A DNA stretch of 64,000 nucleotides, taken from positions 26,972,154-27,036,153 of the forward strand of contig CM068552.1 in NCBI GenBank assembly GCA_035048495.1. The letters run 5' to 3'. The notes under the pieces are model-generated. The model did no database searches. It was not told the origin of the DNA and saw only the letters and a program-made list of their open reading frames with translations. The translations under genes were made by a program, and so were the position numbers. The DNA comes from Euptelea pleiosperma (lineage: Eukaryota > Streptophyta > Magnoliopsida > Ranunculales > Eupteleaceae). Positions 1 through 12,275 of this stretch are shown one piece after another (the first letter of the stretch is position 1; each line of letters begins with the position of its first letter).

Positions 1-607
1 TCATTTTCCATGAAAGGAAAGTGGGAGGTTTATAAAAGAGGAAGAGAAGGGTTCGTTTGAACCCTAATCCCTCTCTTTCTTCATCTCTCTTCTCTCTAGT
101 TCTCAAGGTTTCTCTCCCTTTGTCTCTCTAAAACCTTCTATTTCTCCTTTTTCTCTCCTATCCCTACTTTCTCTCTCTAACTAATTTTCACTCTTTTTCT
201 TCCTAAATCACTCTCTCTGGTTATATACTTTTTAGATCAATATTTAGTTTGTTGGTTTAAATTGTGTAAAAATTTTGGATCATGGATGAATTAGTTTGAT
301 TATCATATCTTAGTGTTTTTCTTCTTCTTTTTATGCATTTTAGTCTATAAATATCAAAATCAAAAGCATGTTTTAAACCCTTCTCATCAGCATTCTCACC
401 CCTACATTGAGTTCGTAGCATTTTATGTAAAAAAAATCTGTCATTTCATGTGTTTGAATCGCGCAACTTAACCCTGAGTGCGGATCGACATCCGACACGA
501 GCCACTGTGCAAAATTGCTCATTTTACAAGTTAAAAGTCTCGGATAATTATAAATGTGTTGAAATTAGGGTTTCCGTAACCAACGACGTGGAAAAACCTT
601 AGTTTCA
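1..607 (+). repeat. 5' LTR (3' portion only)
   Basis: Nearly the same sequence recurs at 10,823-10,900 and again at 11,737-12,275, which defines the LTR pair. This copy ends TTTCA at 607, two bases before the PBS, as expected for a TG...CA LTR. It lacks about 840 bp that the 3' LTR has between 10,895 and 11,737. The missing stretch is bounded in the 3' LTR by similar CCCTCTCTTT..CTTCA motifs. Confidence 0.9.
31..38 (+). promoter_or_regulatory. LTR TATA box
   Basis: TATAAAAG is preceded by GAGGTT and followed by a purine-rich start region. The same box lies at 10,849-10,856 in the 3' LTR, so it is the conserved core promoter of the retrotransposon. Confidence 0.6.
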
Positions 608-609
608 AA

Positions 610-629
610 TGGCATCGTTGCCGCTCGGA
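610..629 (+). other. Primer binding site, tRNA-Asp type
   Basis: The stretch starts TGGCATCGTTGCCG, two bases after the LTR end. It differs by few bases from the TGGCGCCGTTGCCGGGGA complement of the tRNA-Asp 3' end that Athila-group elements use. Confidence 0.75.
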
Positions 630-2421
630 TGACTGAAAGTGCGAAAAAGGACGTAGATAACGGAATCAGAAAGCTGCTAATGCGGGAAGATCTAGCATTT
701 TGGAAACTTTTCCATTTTCTATTCTGATATTTTTAGCAATATTTTAATTATGTTTAATATCCCGGACGGCCGGGTACAAAGTTGTAATAGTTTAGGAATT
801 TCTTTGATTCTATTTTAGGACTTATCTGCTAGATCTTGTAGATTAAGTGAAAAATACCAAAAAAATTTTAAAAAAATCAAAATTCAAAAAAAATTAGGGT
901 TTTATATTCTGTAGACTTTTAGACATCACCAATCAAGGATTTGCGATTTTTGGAAAGATTCTAAAATCTTGAAACTTTGCTAAATTAGGGTTTACCCTCT
1001 TAGAAGTTTCCACTTTAGAAGAATTTCTATCTTTAGAAATCCTCCAAATTTAGAAAAGTTTGCAAAAGGAAATACCCCAAATCTAGCAGAATTTTAATTT
1101 TGAGAAATTTCCCAAAATTGTAAGGATCTCTCAATCAAATCTTTCTTAGAAGATCTCCAAAGTTCAGGAAACTTTCCAATCTAAGTATTTTCTAATCTGG
1201 AAATTCCTAAATTTTAACATATCTCGAATTTGGAAAATAATTCAAAAACTTGCCTAAATCTAGTGCTTACTCTATGAACCCTAAAAAGGCAAGGATCTTT
1301 CAAATAGAATCCCAAATACCTAGACCGTGTGATCTAACTTTTCTGCAGCATACGATCCCAATGTGGGTAGGGAGCGAAAGCTCAAAGAGGTGGAGTCGGG
1401 CCTAAGCCCATTTGGATACCCCTCCTTATTCCACGGAGGTGACCCTGTGGCATGGCCCACAGGAGGTAAGTCTCTATCCTCGCCTTGAGTGCGATAGAGA
1501 GCAATGTTGGTGAATCATTGCCGCGTGTCTATTTATTTTTTAGCAACAACTTATACGACTTGCGTGGCGTGGCCGTTAATCAATCAACCTTAATAGAGCA
1601 GACCCAGCTCCAATATTGAAACTGGTGGGATTTCATCACCCACCTCATCACTCCAGCTGAATTTGATCCCCAGGATCTATCTATAATAAAAAGAATTAAG
1701 AAGTAGAGCCAATTAGATCGGTGTTCTAGGACACCTCTACACTTATTCTTTCCATCCATCCCAAGTCGAATAAGTCCACGAGCGCGGGTCCCTGTTGTCT
1801 AACACACCTATAAGTTCCTACTACTCAAGTATACCAAGCTCGCCAGTGGCATCCCTGGTTCTTTGATTGGTCTGCTATTTGTTGAGTTAGGAACACGCAC
1901 TAACCCTAGCTTAACCCGAGGGAGCATTTTTCTTAAATCATTAAACAATTCGGTTAGTCTGAGAAGTATTTAAGTCAGCCGTTGTGCCGCACGTCTGTCT
2001 AGGCTTCGGATTGTCTTGTTGTTGACTAGAGTTAGTACTAAAGGATTTGCTCTGAAGAGTGTAGCCTGGTGAGAACCTCTGAGTGCAAACAGTTAGTCCG
2101 ATGGTTAAAAGATAAACCAGTGGTCCGCCCACTGTCATAATCTACTCTAGCTCCAAAATTAACAAGATAATTTCTAAAATATATCCTGATTGCTTAAAAT
2201 AGGATTATCTATGCTTGGTGTGCATCATATAGGATAGTGTTCCCCTCTGACAACTTTTTGCCAAGTCTAGAGCTCGCTTCTTCAGCGTATGCCCGTTTGG
2301 ACTCATCCGAACAAATGCTTGATTCGATTTGAGAATCACCTACCTACAGTGGATCCTTTACTGAATCCCTTCCCCATCTCTTTCCCCACCCGCCTCTCCC
2401 AGTACAACTACCTTCGTAGTA
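630..2421 (+). other. Athila leader (untranslated region between PBS and gag)
   Basis: There is no supported coding sequence. Short ORFs at 1,941-2,138 (minus) and 2,289-2,471 (plus) show no recognisable family or codon pattern. A long leader before gag is usual in this lineage. The stretch around 840-1,230 is AT-rich with repeated short AAATTT-type words. Confidence 0.55.
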
Positions 2422-4440
2422 ATGGCAGACGAACGACTTCTTATCGAGACGTTTGCCCCTATCTCTGCTAATCCGCCCACTTGCATTGTTCTCCCACCTA
2501 CTACGGTGGTACAGTTTGAGATTAGGGCATAGACGATCCAAATGCTACCAACCTTTCGCGGTCTCCCAAGAGAAGACCCATATTCTCATATTAGGGAATT
2601 CCAACATGTCATCCTACTTTTCATGAACCAAAACCTCGATGATGACAATGTACGTCTGCGAGTCTTTCCATTCTCGCTCAAAGACCGAGCCTCAGATTGG
2701 CTCTACTCCTTACCCGCTGATTCAATCAGCAGTTGGAAAGAGTTAGCAGGCAAATTCATGTCCAAATTCTACCCCATGACTCGGACCAACCAGATGAAGC
2801 AACTCATCTAGGACTTCCGATAGAAGTCCGATGAGAAATTTTTTGAAGCGTAGGATAGATTCCAGGACTATCTGACCAAGTGTCCCTACCATAGCATTGA
2901 TAAAGGCAATCTTGTCCACATCTTCTACAAGGGACTTACTGATGAGTCCCGGACCATGGTAGACTCAATGTGCCAGGGAAAATTCTTACACCAAACTCCG
3001 ACCGATGCATACAAATTCTTGGGAGAGTTAGAAGAAAACTCTCAACATTGGACAACTGACTTAGAGTTCAATCGAACCACTTTGGTCCAAAGGACCACCA
3101 AGGGACATGACGCTACAGTTGATACTGAGCTTCGATATGATATTTAAGAGTTGAGCAAGTCAGTCTCGGCACTGGCTGTGTCAGTACAAAAGTCTACTCA
3201 ACAATCTACTCCAGTCATGCATGTGGGACATGAGAGCCCTATGGAATCCTGCACCCTTTGTCTGCAACCCTCCCATACTACTGAGCATTGTCCTTTGAAT
3301 GAAAGATGGTCCACTCCTCTTCAGGAAGAAGTTTGTGCTTTCATCACATACAAACCACCCACTCAGAACTCATATAGTCAATCTTATCATCCTGACACGA
3401 GAAACCACCCTAACTTCTCTTGAAGGCCTCAGTCTACTCAACCGCAAGCTCAACCTCAGTGTTAGCCTCAAGGCACGTATCCTCCTAGGTTTAATCAACC
3501 CACCAAGCAATTCAATCAGGGTCAGTACCAGCAGAGTCAGTACCCATCTACTCAAAACTAGCAGTTCCAATAAGGTCAGTACTCTGGACAACCGAGCACA
3601 TTTCGGAATCAGCAAAGAGTTCTCCAGATTTTTCAGAACCAACAAATTGTCCCAACTACTTCTCCAGCCTATAACTATAATGCCCCGATGAGCTCTAGTC
3701 GAGAATTGGTGCCTCAGCTCCCATTAGCTGAACCTCAACAATCAGTCCCGAAACCCGGTATCGAGGACATTCTAGCTCAAATCTTTACTCACCAACAGCA
3801 ATCCATGCAACACCTAGAGCAACAGCAACAACAATCCCTACTACGTCTAGAACAACGTCTAGGTAACTTAGAAGTTGAGAAAGCTAAGGGCATCTTTCCT
3901 AGCCAACCCATTGCCAACCCTAAAGGAACTGTCAAAGGGGCAGTATATAAGATAGGTTCCTAATCCCAGAGCTAGAATGAGAACTGTCAGGGGGAAGTGC
4001 AAGCTGTCACCACCCTACGGTCAGGAAAAACCGTGGACATGGGAGTCCAACCACCATCGATGCCATCTCCAACACCCATCACTCGCACAGAGGAACCTAG
4101 TTCTAATTCTACCTCTACACCAAAATCAGATATCCTTGTGCAAAAATTTAAAGCTAAAGACAAATCCATTTGTCGAGTAAAGCCTCCCTTCCTGGATAGA
4201 CTTGTCCAAGATAAGCGGGATCAGCAATTCTCAAAAATCTTAGACGTCTTTAAAGATGTCCAGATCAATATCCCATTCCTTTCTGCTATCAAGCAAATTC
4301 CCTCCTATGCTAAATTCCTCAAGGACTTATGCATAGTCAAGCGGCGTACAGATGTACCCAAAGCTGTCTTCTTGGCCAAAAAAGTTACCGCGTTCATTCA
4401 ACACAACAGCGTGATCAAACATAAGAATCCAGGTAGCCCA
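2422..4440 (+). pseudogene. gag: gag (capsid/nucleocapsid) and linker, broken
   Basis: Structural gag of the retrotransposon. I place the start at ATG 2,422, upstream of the longest stop-free stretch, because the frame from there is continuous with the capsid region and the N-terminus begins MADERLLIETFAP, an Athila-style start. The capsid block contains LPTFRGLPREDPY and a LRVFPFSLKDRASDWL stretch typical of retrotransposon gag. A Cys-rich piece near 3,250 (CTLCLQPSHTTEHC) resembles a zinc knuckle. A Gln-rich spacer follows at about 3,430-3,860. In-frame stops lie at 2,530, 2,809, 2,821, 2,851, 3,145, 3,421, 3,463, 3,559, 3,571, 3,961 and 3,973. Most are TAG where glutamine is expected. It continues in the same frame into protease, so the ancestor had one gag-pol polyprotein. 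Confidence 0.88.
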
Positions 4441-5217
4441 ACTGTCCAATGCGAAATTGGAGACAACTTTAGCTGCACTGCCTTACTAGATTTATGGGCT
4501 AGCATCAACCTCATACCATTCTCGGTATATCAGTAGCTAGGACTAAAAGATATGAAGCCTACCAATGTCACCCTGAAATTGGCTGATCAGTCCGTTAAGA
4601 TTCCAAGAGGAATCATTGAAGATGTCCTAGTGAAAGTTGCTGACTTTTATTATCTTATGGACTTTATCATTCTTGACACAGAGCTGTGTCAGGATAACTG
4701 CATTCTAGTCATCTTAGGCCGCCCATTCCTTGCCATCGCAAATGCACATATCGGGTGCCGGGACAGAAATATGTCAATTGCTTTCGGTAACCTCAAAGCT
4801 GAGGTCAATATCTTTCGTCTAATGCAACAAGATGCCGATCGCGATGTGGCCGATGAAATGTGTGTCGTTCAGAGTCTAAGCCCAGACTCCACCAAAGATA
4901 TTCTTAAACAGTGTCTAGCACACTTTGGGGCTGACTTTGTAACAGAGTCAGCCATTTCTGATCTCAACGATCTTTTGGAGACTGCTCCACTGATAGATAT
5001 CCCCACTCCACTCATCGAGTTCGAGCCTTTGATAACCATGGCCAAAGAACCTATCATCCATTTACCTACCGAGGTAAAACTTCTTCTATCCGTGTCTTCT
5101 AAGACACATTCTTCCACTCCATCTGCTCCGAAATTGTAGCTCAAGCCTCTTCCTACAAATCTTTCCTATGCCTATCTTGGTCATAAGGAAACCCACCCTG
5201 TCATTATTGCTTCCGCT
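4441..5217 (+). pseudogene. retropepsin-like aspartic protease domain, broken
   Basis: In frame with gag. The active-site region reads ALLDLWASINLIPFSVYQ at about 4,479-4,533. The family has DLGAS here, so the loop glycine is replaced by tryptophan, which should kill the enzyme. The second conserved block (VILGRPFLAIANAHI) lies at about 4,700-4,750. Stops at 4,534 and 5,137 interrupt the frame. Role in the ancestor: processing of the polyprotein in virus-like particles. Confidence 0.8.
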
Positions 5218-6190
5218 TTGTCTGCAAGTGAACGTAATAAACTTCTCAAGTTGCTCAACGAGCACAAATCTACGATAGGGTGGACTATAGATGATATTCG
5301 AGGCATAGACCCCTCGATGTGCCAACATCACATCTATCTCGAGGACAAATCCAAATCCTCCCGAGAGCACCAGAGGAGGTTGAACCCCGTCTTAAAAGAA
5401 GTAGTCCGAGATGAGGTCCTTAAACTGTTAGATGCGGGTATCATCTACCCCATCTCGGACAACAAATGGGGAATCCTATTCATGTCGTACCTAAAAAGGC
5501 AAGATTTACCATGGTGGAAAATGAGAACAAGGAAATGGTCACCCAACGCCTCAAGAAAGGGTGGAGAGTCTGCATTGATTACATACGACTCAACACCAAC
5601 ACTAGAAATGACCATTTTCCGTTACCATTCATAAACCAAATGTTGGAGAGACTAGCATGTCACTCTTATTACTATTTCCTTAACGATTACTCAGGGTATA
5701 ATCAAATACCCATCGCCCCAGAGAATCACGAGAAGACAACTTTCACCTATCCCTTTGGCAGTTTTGCCTACAAGTGCATGCCCTTTGGCCTCTGCAATGC
5801 ACCCGCGACCTTTCAACAGTATATGATGAGCATATTCTCTGACATGGTGGAAAAATTCCTCGAAGTCTTTAGGGACGACTTCTCAGTCTTTGGGTCATCC
5901 TTTGATGACTGTTTCAACCATCTAGGGCATGTACTTCAATGGTATCAGGACAAGCGACTTGTCCTCAATTGGGAGAAATGCCACTTCATGGTGAAGAAGG
6001 GCATAGTTCTGGGACATGTCGTTTCCCATCAAGGCATTGAGGTCGACAGAGCTAAAATCGATATCATCTCGACCTTGCCCATTCCTAAGTCCGTGCGTAA
6101 CATCCGGTCCTTTTTGGGACACGGAGGATTCTATAGGCGATTCATAAAGGACTTCTCTCAAATCGCTCGACCTCTGTCCCATCTTCTGCT
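5218..6190 (+). pseudogene. reverse transcriptase domain, broken
   Basis: The Ty3/gypsy reverse transcriptase core is clear. The thumb-proximal block NHEKTTFTYPFGSFAYKCMP is at about 5,725-5,785, followed by FGLCNAPATFQQYMM. The catalytic box reads VFRDDFSVFG at about 5,865-5,895, with arginine in the x position of xDD where this lineage normally has methionine. A one-base frameshift near 5,470 joins the segment that begins at 5,218 to the one that begins at about 5,466, and another near 6,190 separates RT from RNase H. It shares its frame with gag up to 5,470. Confidence 0.9.
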
Positions 6191-6604
6191 AAAGATAGTC
6201 CATTCGATTTTAATGCTGACTGTGTCAAGGCATTTGAGCGTCTCAAATCTGAGCTCACTTCTGCACCCATTATTCGTCCCCCGGACTGGACTCTACCTTT
6301 CGAGGTGATGTGCGATGCTTTTGACTACGCATTAGGGGCCGTTCTAGGGTAGAAAGTTGACAAAAGGTCACACGTGATCTACTACGCGAGCAAAACTCTT
6401 AACTCTGCCCAAATGAATTACTCCACCACTGATAAAGAACTCCTGGCGGTAGTCTTCGCCCTTGATAACTTCCATCTGTACCTCTTAGCCACTAAGGTGG
6501 TAGTGTACACTGATCATGCAGCCCTTCGTTATCCCCATGTCGAAAAAGAAAACCAAGCCTCGATTAATCTGATGGATTTTATTACTGCAGGAATTCGACC
6601 TTGA
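6191..6604 (+). pseudogene. RNase H domain, broken
   Basis: After the frameshift near 6,190 the protein resumes with a CDAFDYALGAVLG block around 6,310-6,350. A TAG stop at 6,350-6,352 follows, then YYASKTLNSAQMNYSTTDKE and VVYTDHAALRY, the hallmark RNase H segments of Ty3/gypsy elements. A second frameshift near 6,590 leads into the pre-integrase linker (VADHLSRL). Confidence 0.85.
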
Positions 6605-7867
6605 AATCAAGGACAAGAAAGGAACTGAGAATGTAGTGGCTGATCACTTGTCTAGACTGACTTTAGAGTCATCCTTCGACACCCAACCCATCCATGAGAC
6701 CTTTTCAGATGAGCAACTATTCGCTATCTCCGTTACTCCATGGTATGCTGACATTGTCAACTTCCTTGTTACCGAAGAAATGCATTCACACTGGTCAAAA
6801 CAGGACATAAACCAATTCCTAGCAAGAGTTAAGTATTACTCTTGGGACGATCCTTATTTGTATAAATACTGTCCTAACCAGATCATTCGTCTCTGTGTCC
6901 CTGAGTTGGACCAACTCAACATCTTGTCCTCTTGTCATGACCAACCTTGTGGCGGTCATTTTAATACTAAGAAGACTGCAGAAAAAATGCTGCAATGCGG
7001 ATTCTACTGGCCCACCCTATTTAAAGATGCCCACATCTTCAATGAAACCTATCATAATTGGCAGCATCTAGGCCGCATCTCCCAGAGGAACATGATGCCC
7101 CTCACTCCCATCCAAGTTGATGAAATATTTGATATCTGGGGCATCGACTTCATGGGCCCCTTTCCGGTTTCCTATGGTTTTGAGTACATTCTCCTTCCAG
7201 TAGATTATGTATCCAAATGGATAGAAGCCATTCCCACCAAAACCAATGACCACAAAGTAGTGATCAAATTCCTGAAGAAGTTCATCTTCGCCTGGTTCAG
7301 TGCCCCTAAGGCCATCATTACTGATGGGGGCACCTATTTCTGCAATAGGATATTCAAGAAATTAATGAAAAAGTATGGGGTAACCCACAAGGTTGCCCTA
7401 GCTTATCATCTGCAGACTAGTGGTCAAGTAGAAGTTTCTAATCATCAAATCAAGCAAATCTTGGAGAAGACAGTCAATACTACACGTAAAGACTGGTCTA
7501 GTCGTCTCACTGATGCTCTATGGGCCTACAGAACTGCCTACAAAACCCCACTCAATATGTCTCCCTATCGTCTGGTCTTTGGGAAACCCTGTCATCTACC
7601 GGTAGAGATTGAACATCGTGCCCTGTGGGCCATTAAGAAGTTCAACTTCGAGCTAGAAACTGCAAAGGAGGAGCGAAAATTTCAAATGAATAAATTAGAA
7701 GAACTCATAAAGCAGTTACGCCCTTTGGGGCAATCACTATTGAGGATCCCAAGGATCACTCCTCTTTCCAGGTCAATGGGCAGAGTCTAAAGCAGTTCCA
7801 TGAACTTGACATGTCGTTCATTCAGACTTCTGAGATCGATCTCATCGATCCCGTCTATGTCGACTGA
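6605..7867 (+). pseudogene. integrase, broken
   Basis: This is the longest intact stretch of the element (384 codons from 6,636). The catalytic DDE triad can be placed: D in WGIDFMGP (about 7,141), D in ITDGGTYF (about 7,320) and E in GQVEVSN (about 7,430). The N-terminal zinc-binding region keeps GGHF, but the CxxC half is replaced by NETY at about 7,033-7,044, so zinc binding is probably lost. The frame breaks near 7,720. The usual tail ([15 protein letters not shown] and onward) continues in another frame to a TGA at 7,865-7,867, which marks the original end of pol. Confidence 0.9.
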
Positions 7868-9796
7868 TGATCCACTCAATCTCCTGTGCTCCAACTTGGT
7901 TGGGGGTGCCTGTCACCCCCGTCATGTCTGGCTGAAGACATAAAACTTAGCACTTTCGGAAAGGCAATTCTGATATTCCTAGAGTCTAATGAGTCGCATG
8001 CATTGTCTTTATCACTGCTATAATTTTCTGCCCATGCAGGTACCATCACTCTGCCACGACTCTGGTACTTTTCAATGTTGATATCCAGCAGAATTGGTAA
8101 AACCCTTCCTTCACACTCGCATCATGCACTTATCATTTTCATTACTTGTCCTGGTCATGAGCACCGAGGATGGTTTGGTTGGGGGTGGGTACTTTACCAA
8201 AAACACATATGACTTTCAAAAAAAAAAACATGAGAAAAATAGGAGAAAAGATGCATTTTGTGGTGATTTTTGGACTATTTTCAAGATGTCTTTTGTTGAT
8301 TTCCGAAGTGTTTTAAAAAACCGTTACAATGATGAGTCAAAACTCTTCGTAAAGTCTATTTATTGAAAATGATGTCTACTTTGAGAAAATCACTTATTAG
8401 CTCTTAATTCAGTTTTGAAAGAATACTACAGTGGAGTTAAACTCTTAGAAAACTCAGATTCAGCAAGAATTTTTTACAGATCAACATCAGAACTATCCGT
8501 AGTTTGGACGATCTAGAGATCCAAGAAGAAGAACTGTGGAGACCTAACCCAGTGAGCGTTTGAGCCTCTCTTCACTTCTGAGGGATATAAATAACTCTGA
8601 GTCACAAGATGACTCACCTTTCTTCTAGTCCCCAACTATTCCCTTGTAAGATCTCATTAATCCTTGCTTTGGTCATAGAATTTGGAGCGACGTCAAAGAC
8701 GGATCATTACAAAAAGAACATTCTCTAATCTATTTGAGACATCACAGATGAAAATGTAAAACCTAGAAAATGATATAGGCCATCTTTCTACCCCAATCAG
8801 ACATTTTTGGCTTACCTAACATCTACACCATTAGAAACCCTCTTGAACCTTATGATGAAAACCTTTTCTTGATAACCCATCAACCAAACTAATCCTCAAA
8901 ATGAACACAACTCAAACACCTACTTCTGAGAGGGATAAAAGAATTTCCGGTATGATCACACTATGAAGAGAAAGCAAGAAAAGAAAAGAAAGACAAGTGG
9001 ATCAAGCAAAAAGGAAATATGAAAAGAAAATAAAGAAGAAAATAAAAGAGAAACAGAAAAAGAAAGTTAGTAAAATAAAAGTACAAAAGATGAACAAGTG
9101 AAAAAGGTAGAAGAAAGAAAAATCAAAGAATTGGTGTCACCACCCTCGGGAAATGCTGCAAAGAACAGTGAGATGCCCTCTCAGAACTTTCGAATCCCTG
9201 AAGACCCTCATCTTTCTAACATTTTCCTAAGCCTCTATACAACCCAGGGCAAGCCCTATTTGATTTTAGGTTAGCACCATCACAAAATGTGGAGAATGGA
9301 GAAGAGAGAATCTATAGAGTTTGATCCGACACTCCTGAGTAATATGACATTCCAATCATGAGATTTTTTAAATCTTCTATGTCCTCATTTTTAGATAATG
9401 TATGTGAGATATTGTCAGTTTTAAACATCTATCTCCTCACATATAACTTGAGAGAAAAGAATAAAACCATTTTTGTGTGATTCACTTCTGAGTGGTATAC
9501 AAGTGAGAATTGAGGTCGAGGCATATAATCTTATAGGTGATCAGAGAATCTGACTGCCAGATAGGGATGATGGTGAGCACACACACACGCTGAGTCTGAG
9601 TAATCTTTGGATCAAATATCCACTAGTAGATGTGCTACATTTTACTGACTAAGTTCTAATTTCTGAATTATCACTTGCACCCTTGACATAAACTGACAAA
9701 ACTGAGTTTTTCTGAGTAATGTGAACTAGTGTGTAGCATGTGTAGAACCCTTTTAAGCTCATTTATTTCGCACTAATTGCCAAGGATTGGCAATAT
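7868..9796 (+). other. 3' non-coding tract of the Athila-like element
   Basis: No ORF of substance. A TTGGTTGGGGGTG motif close to the real PPT occurs at about 7,896 and 8,175 as well as at 9,800. A purine-rich A/G stretch lies at 8,960-9,120 and a short CA repeat near 9,580. Some Athila relatives carry an env-like ORF here; none is visible. Confidence 0.6.
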
Positions 9797-9811
9797 ACTG
9801 GTTGGGGGTTG
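9797..9811 (+). other. Polypurine tract
   Basis: ACTGGTTGGGGGTTG lies directly before TGATATT, the inferred LTR start. It primes plus-strand synthesis in the retrotransposon cycle. The TG boundary at 9,812 is supported by an independent LTR fragment at 41,745-41,878 whose homology also ends at TGATATT. Confidence 0.65.
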
Positions 9812-12275
9812 TGATATTCGCTCAAAAGTACTTATATTAAGCAATTATCCTTTCAGCGTTATCACACTCTCCCATGTAAAATTGTTCTATTTATCTACTT
9901 TTCTACGCAAGAGTTTCTTCCATTGCGTAGAACATAATTTTCTGGTCAACATGGTATATTCACATGCATTCATACGCATTTCTTTGACTTACATGCGAAG
10001 CAGCTTTGTAGAATTCTCATTACATAATTTTTCTATCGTAGGAACACTATCGAACAATTTTGATGGAATACGGGCCCACAACTGACTGCTAGAGCCTTTG
10101 ATCAAAGTGTATAGAGCCAGTTGACTTAGACAAGAAGATATAAGCCCAGAGCGAAAAGAGCCAGAGAGTCGAAAAAGCCTAAGAGAAAATCAATGAGAAG
10201 GAGAGCTAAGCACCACGAGACGAGATTAAGGAGTGTAAAGCTCAATCAACCGACACAAGATGAAGACTTGACCCGTTGGTGAAGCATGCAGAAGACCAAG
10301 TCAAAGACTAGGGTTCAAGACCCTCTACTAGCTTTTTTTTGTAATTTTGTAATACTTTCTCTCTCCTTTCTCTAGATCATCTCACAGATCCAAATCATCA
10401 GATCCTCTCTCCCTTTGCAATCACTTAATCCTACGGCCTACCCTGGCTGATCTCTGCTATTATCCAGACTATCTTCTTAGTCGATCTGTTTAAGTACGGA
10501 TCTCCGATCCTTTGATCCATTCTCCATATATTCCCTAGCTGACATGTGGCAGGCTTAGAATTGACCAGTGGCCCATCGACATCGTCACTTGAACCCACTA
10601 TTTCCTTGGCCCATTGTACTCTGAAACCACGATTTCGGTATGGTCGGCAGCCCATAGAAATCATGGCCCAACCATTTAGTGGACCCTGAGATTTTAAAAT
10701 GCTTTAAAATTAATTTTTTTTAAAAATAATGAAAAAAAAGGTGGGGGGGTCTACTAAATGGGGAAATCCCCCAAAGAAAAAAGGTTTCTTAAAAAAAAAA
10801 ATTTATTTCAAAAAAATTCCATTTTCCACTAAAGGAAAGTGAGAGGTTTATAAAAGAGGAAGATAAGGGTTCGTTTGAACCCTAATCCCTCTCTTTTCTT
10901 CACCTCTCCTTCCCCCAAAACTCCCCCCACATTTTCCCCTTCTTCTCCTTCTTTCTTCTCTCTTCTTCTTGTTCTTCATCATCTTCTTCTTCATCTTCTC
11001 CGGCGGATTGAACCAGTCCGTCAAACATGCCTGCGCACTCCACCACCGCCTCTCTCCGCCTGTGCTTGCCACCGCCATCTACTCTGCCTCTCCGCCCTTC
11101 TCTCCTCTCTTTCCTTCCTCCTCTTCTTCTTTTCTTGTTGTTCTTTATCTTCTTCTTCTTCTTTTTTTTCCAGCCGGAGTTTTGCAACTCCGGCCATCTT
11201 CAACGTCTTCCTCTTCCTTCTCTTTTCTATCTTCTCTTCTGATCCCATCTTCTTCACCTGTGCTTGCTGCTACAGTAGCTGCCCATGCACAACGATCGTC
11301 TCACCTGCGAACTCGGTTCGCTGCACATTGCATCCCCGCCCTCCTGCACCGCCCATCAACACTGTCCTGTGATTTTTGCCCTCCTGCACACACCTGCAAC
11401 CCTCTTTTGCCACTGATTTTTGGGCCCTCTTTTCCTCTAACGGCAAGAAGAGGAGTTGCAGCCGCCCCTCTAAAAAAACAACACCGTACTCCTCCATTGT
11501 TGAAAGCAAAGTAGCTGGTTCTCCCTGCTATCCAGATCAACTTCACCATCTCTGCCCCTGCGCGCCTCCACCTGAACCTGTTCAAACATCTCCACCACTG
11601 GCTGGCTCCTCCACCAACCTTCGATCTTGAGTTCTTTCTTAAACCAGCAACTCTATTCTTCTCTCAGCCACAATGCACCACGTGGTACTCTCCATCAAAT
11701 TTTCATCTCAAATGGGTAAGTTCTTAAGGTAGTTTTCTCCCTCTCTTTCTTCATCTCTCTTCTCTCTAGTTCTCAAGGTTTCTCTCCCTTTGTCTCTCTA
11801 AAACCTTCTATTTCTCCTTTCTCTCTCTTATCCCTACTTTCTCTCTCTAACTAATTTTCACTTTCTCTCCCTAAATCACTCTCTCTGGTTATATGCTTTT
11901 TAGATTAATATTTAGTTTGTTGGTTTAAATTGTGTAAGAATTTTGGATCATGAATGAATTAGTTTGATTATCATATCTTAGTGTTTTTCTTCTTCTTTTT
12001 ATGCGTTTTAGTCTATAAATATCAAAATCAAAAGCATGTTTTAAACCCTTCTCATCAGCATTCTCACCCCTACATTGATTTCGTAGCATTTTATGTAAAA
12101 AAAATCTGTCATTTCATGTGTTTGAATTGCGCAACTTAACCTTGAGTGCGGATCGACATCCGACACGAGCCACTGTGCAAAATTGCTCATTTTACAGGTT
12201 AAAAGTCTCGGATAATTACAAATGTGTTGAAATTAGGGTTTTTATAACCAACGACGCAGAAAAACCTTAGTTTCA
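9812..12275 (+). repeat. 3' LTR of the Athila-like element (about 2.46 kb)
   Basis: Begins TGATATTCGCTC after the PPT and ends TTTCA at 12,275, where identity with the 5' LTR stops. It contains the TATA box at 10,849 and a pyrimidine-rich stretch of about 840 bp (10,895-11,737) that is absent from the 5' copy. Overlapping ORFs in that stretch on both strands are Ser/Leu/Phe- or Lys/Arg/Glu-rich products of CT composition and I do not regard them as genes. Confidence 0.85.

Larger units (their letters stand above)
1..12275 (+). mobile_element. Athila-like Ty3/gypsy LTR retrotransposon, degenerate, 5' end outside window
   Basis: Order seen: 5' LTR (partial), tRNA-Asp-type PBS, about 1.8-kb leader, gag, protease, reverse transcriptase, RNase H, integrase, about 1.9-kb non-coding tract, purine-rich tract, 3' LTR. 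The RT-RH-IN order makes it Ty3/gypsy. The PBS, gag type and long leader fit the Athila lineage. The two LTRs differ by several percent, mostly transitions, so the insertion is not recent. No env-like ORF is visible after integrase. The coding region holds 14 in-frame stops and at least four frameshifts, so the copy is non-autonomous. The 5-bp target duplication cannot be tested because the 5' end is missing; the 3' flank begins at 12,276. Confidence 0.93.

Noticed and set aside
10875..11630. Overlapping ORFs of up to 181 codons on both strands in the 3' LTR
   Set aside because: CT-rich low-complexity DNA with all frames open. The products are Ser/Leu/Phe or Lys/Arg/Glu strings without domains, and the piece lies inside an LTR.
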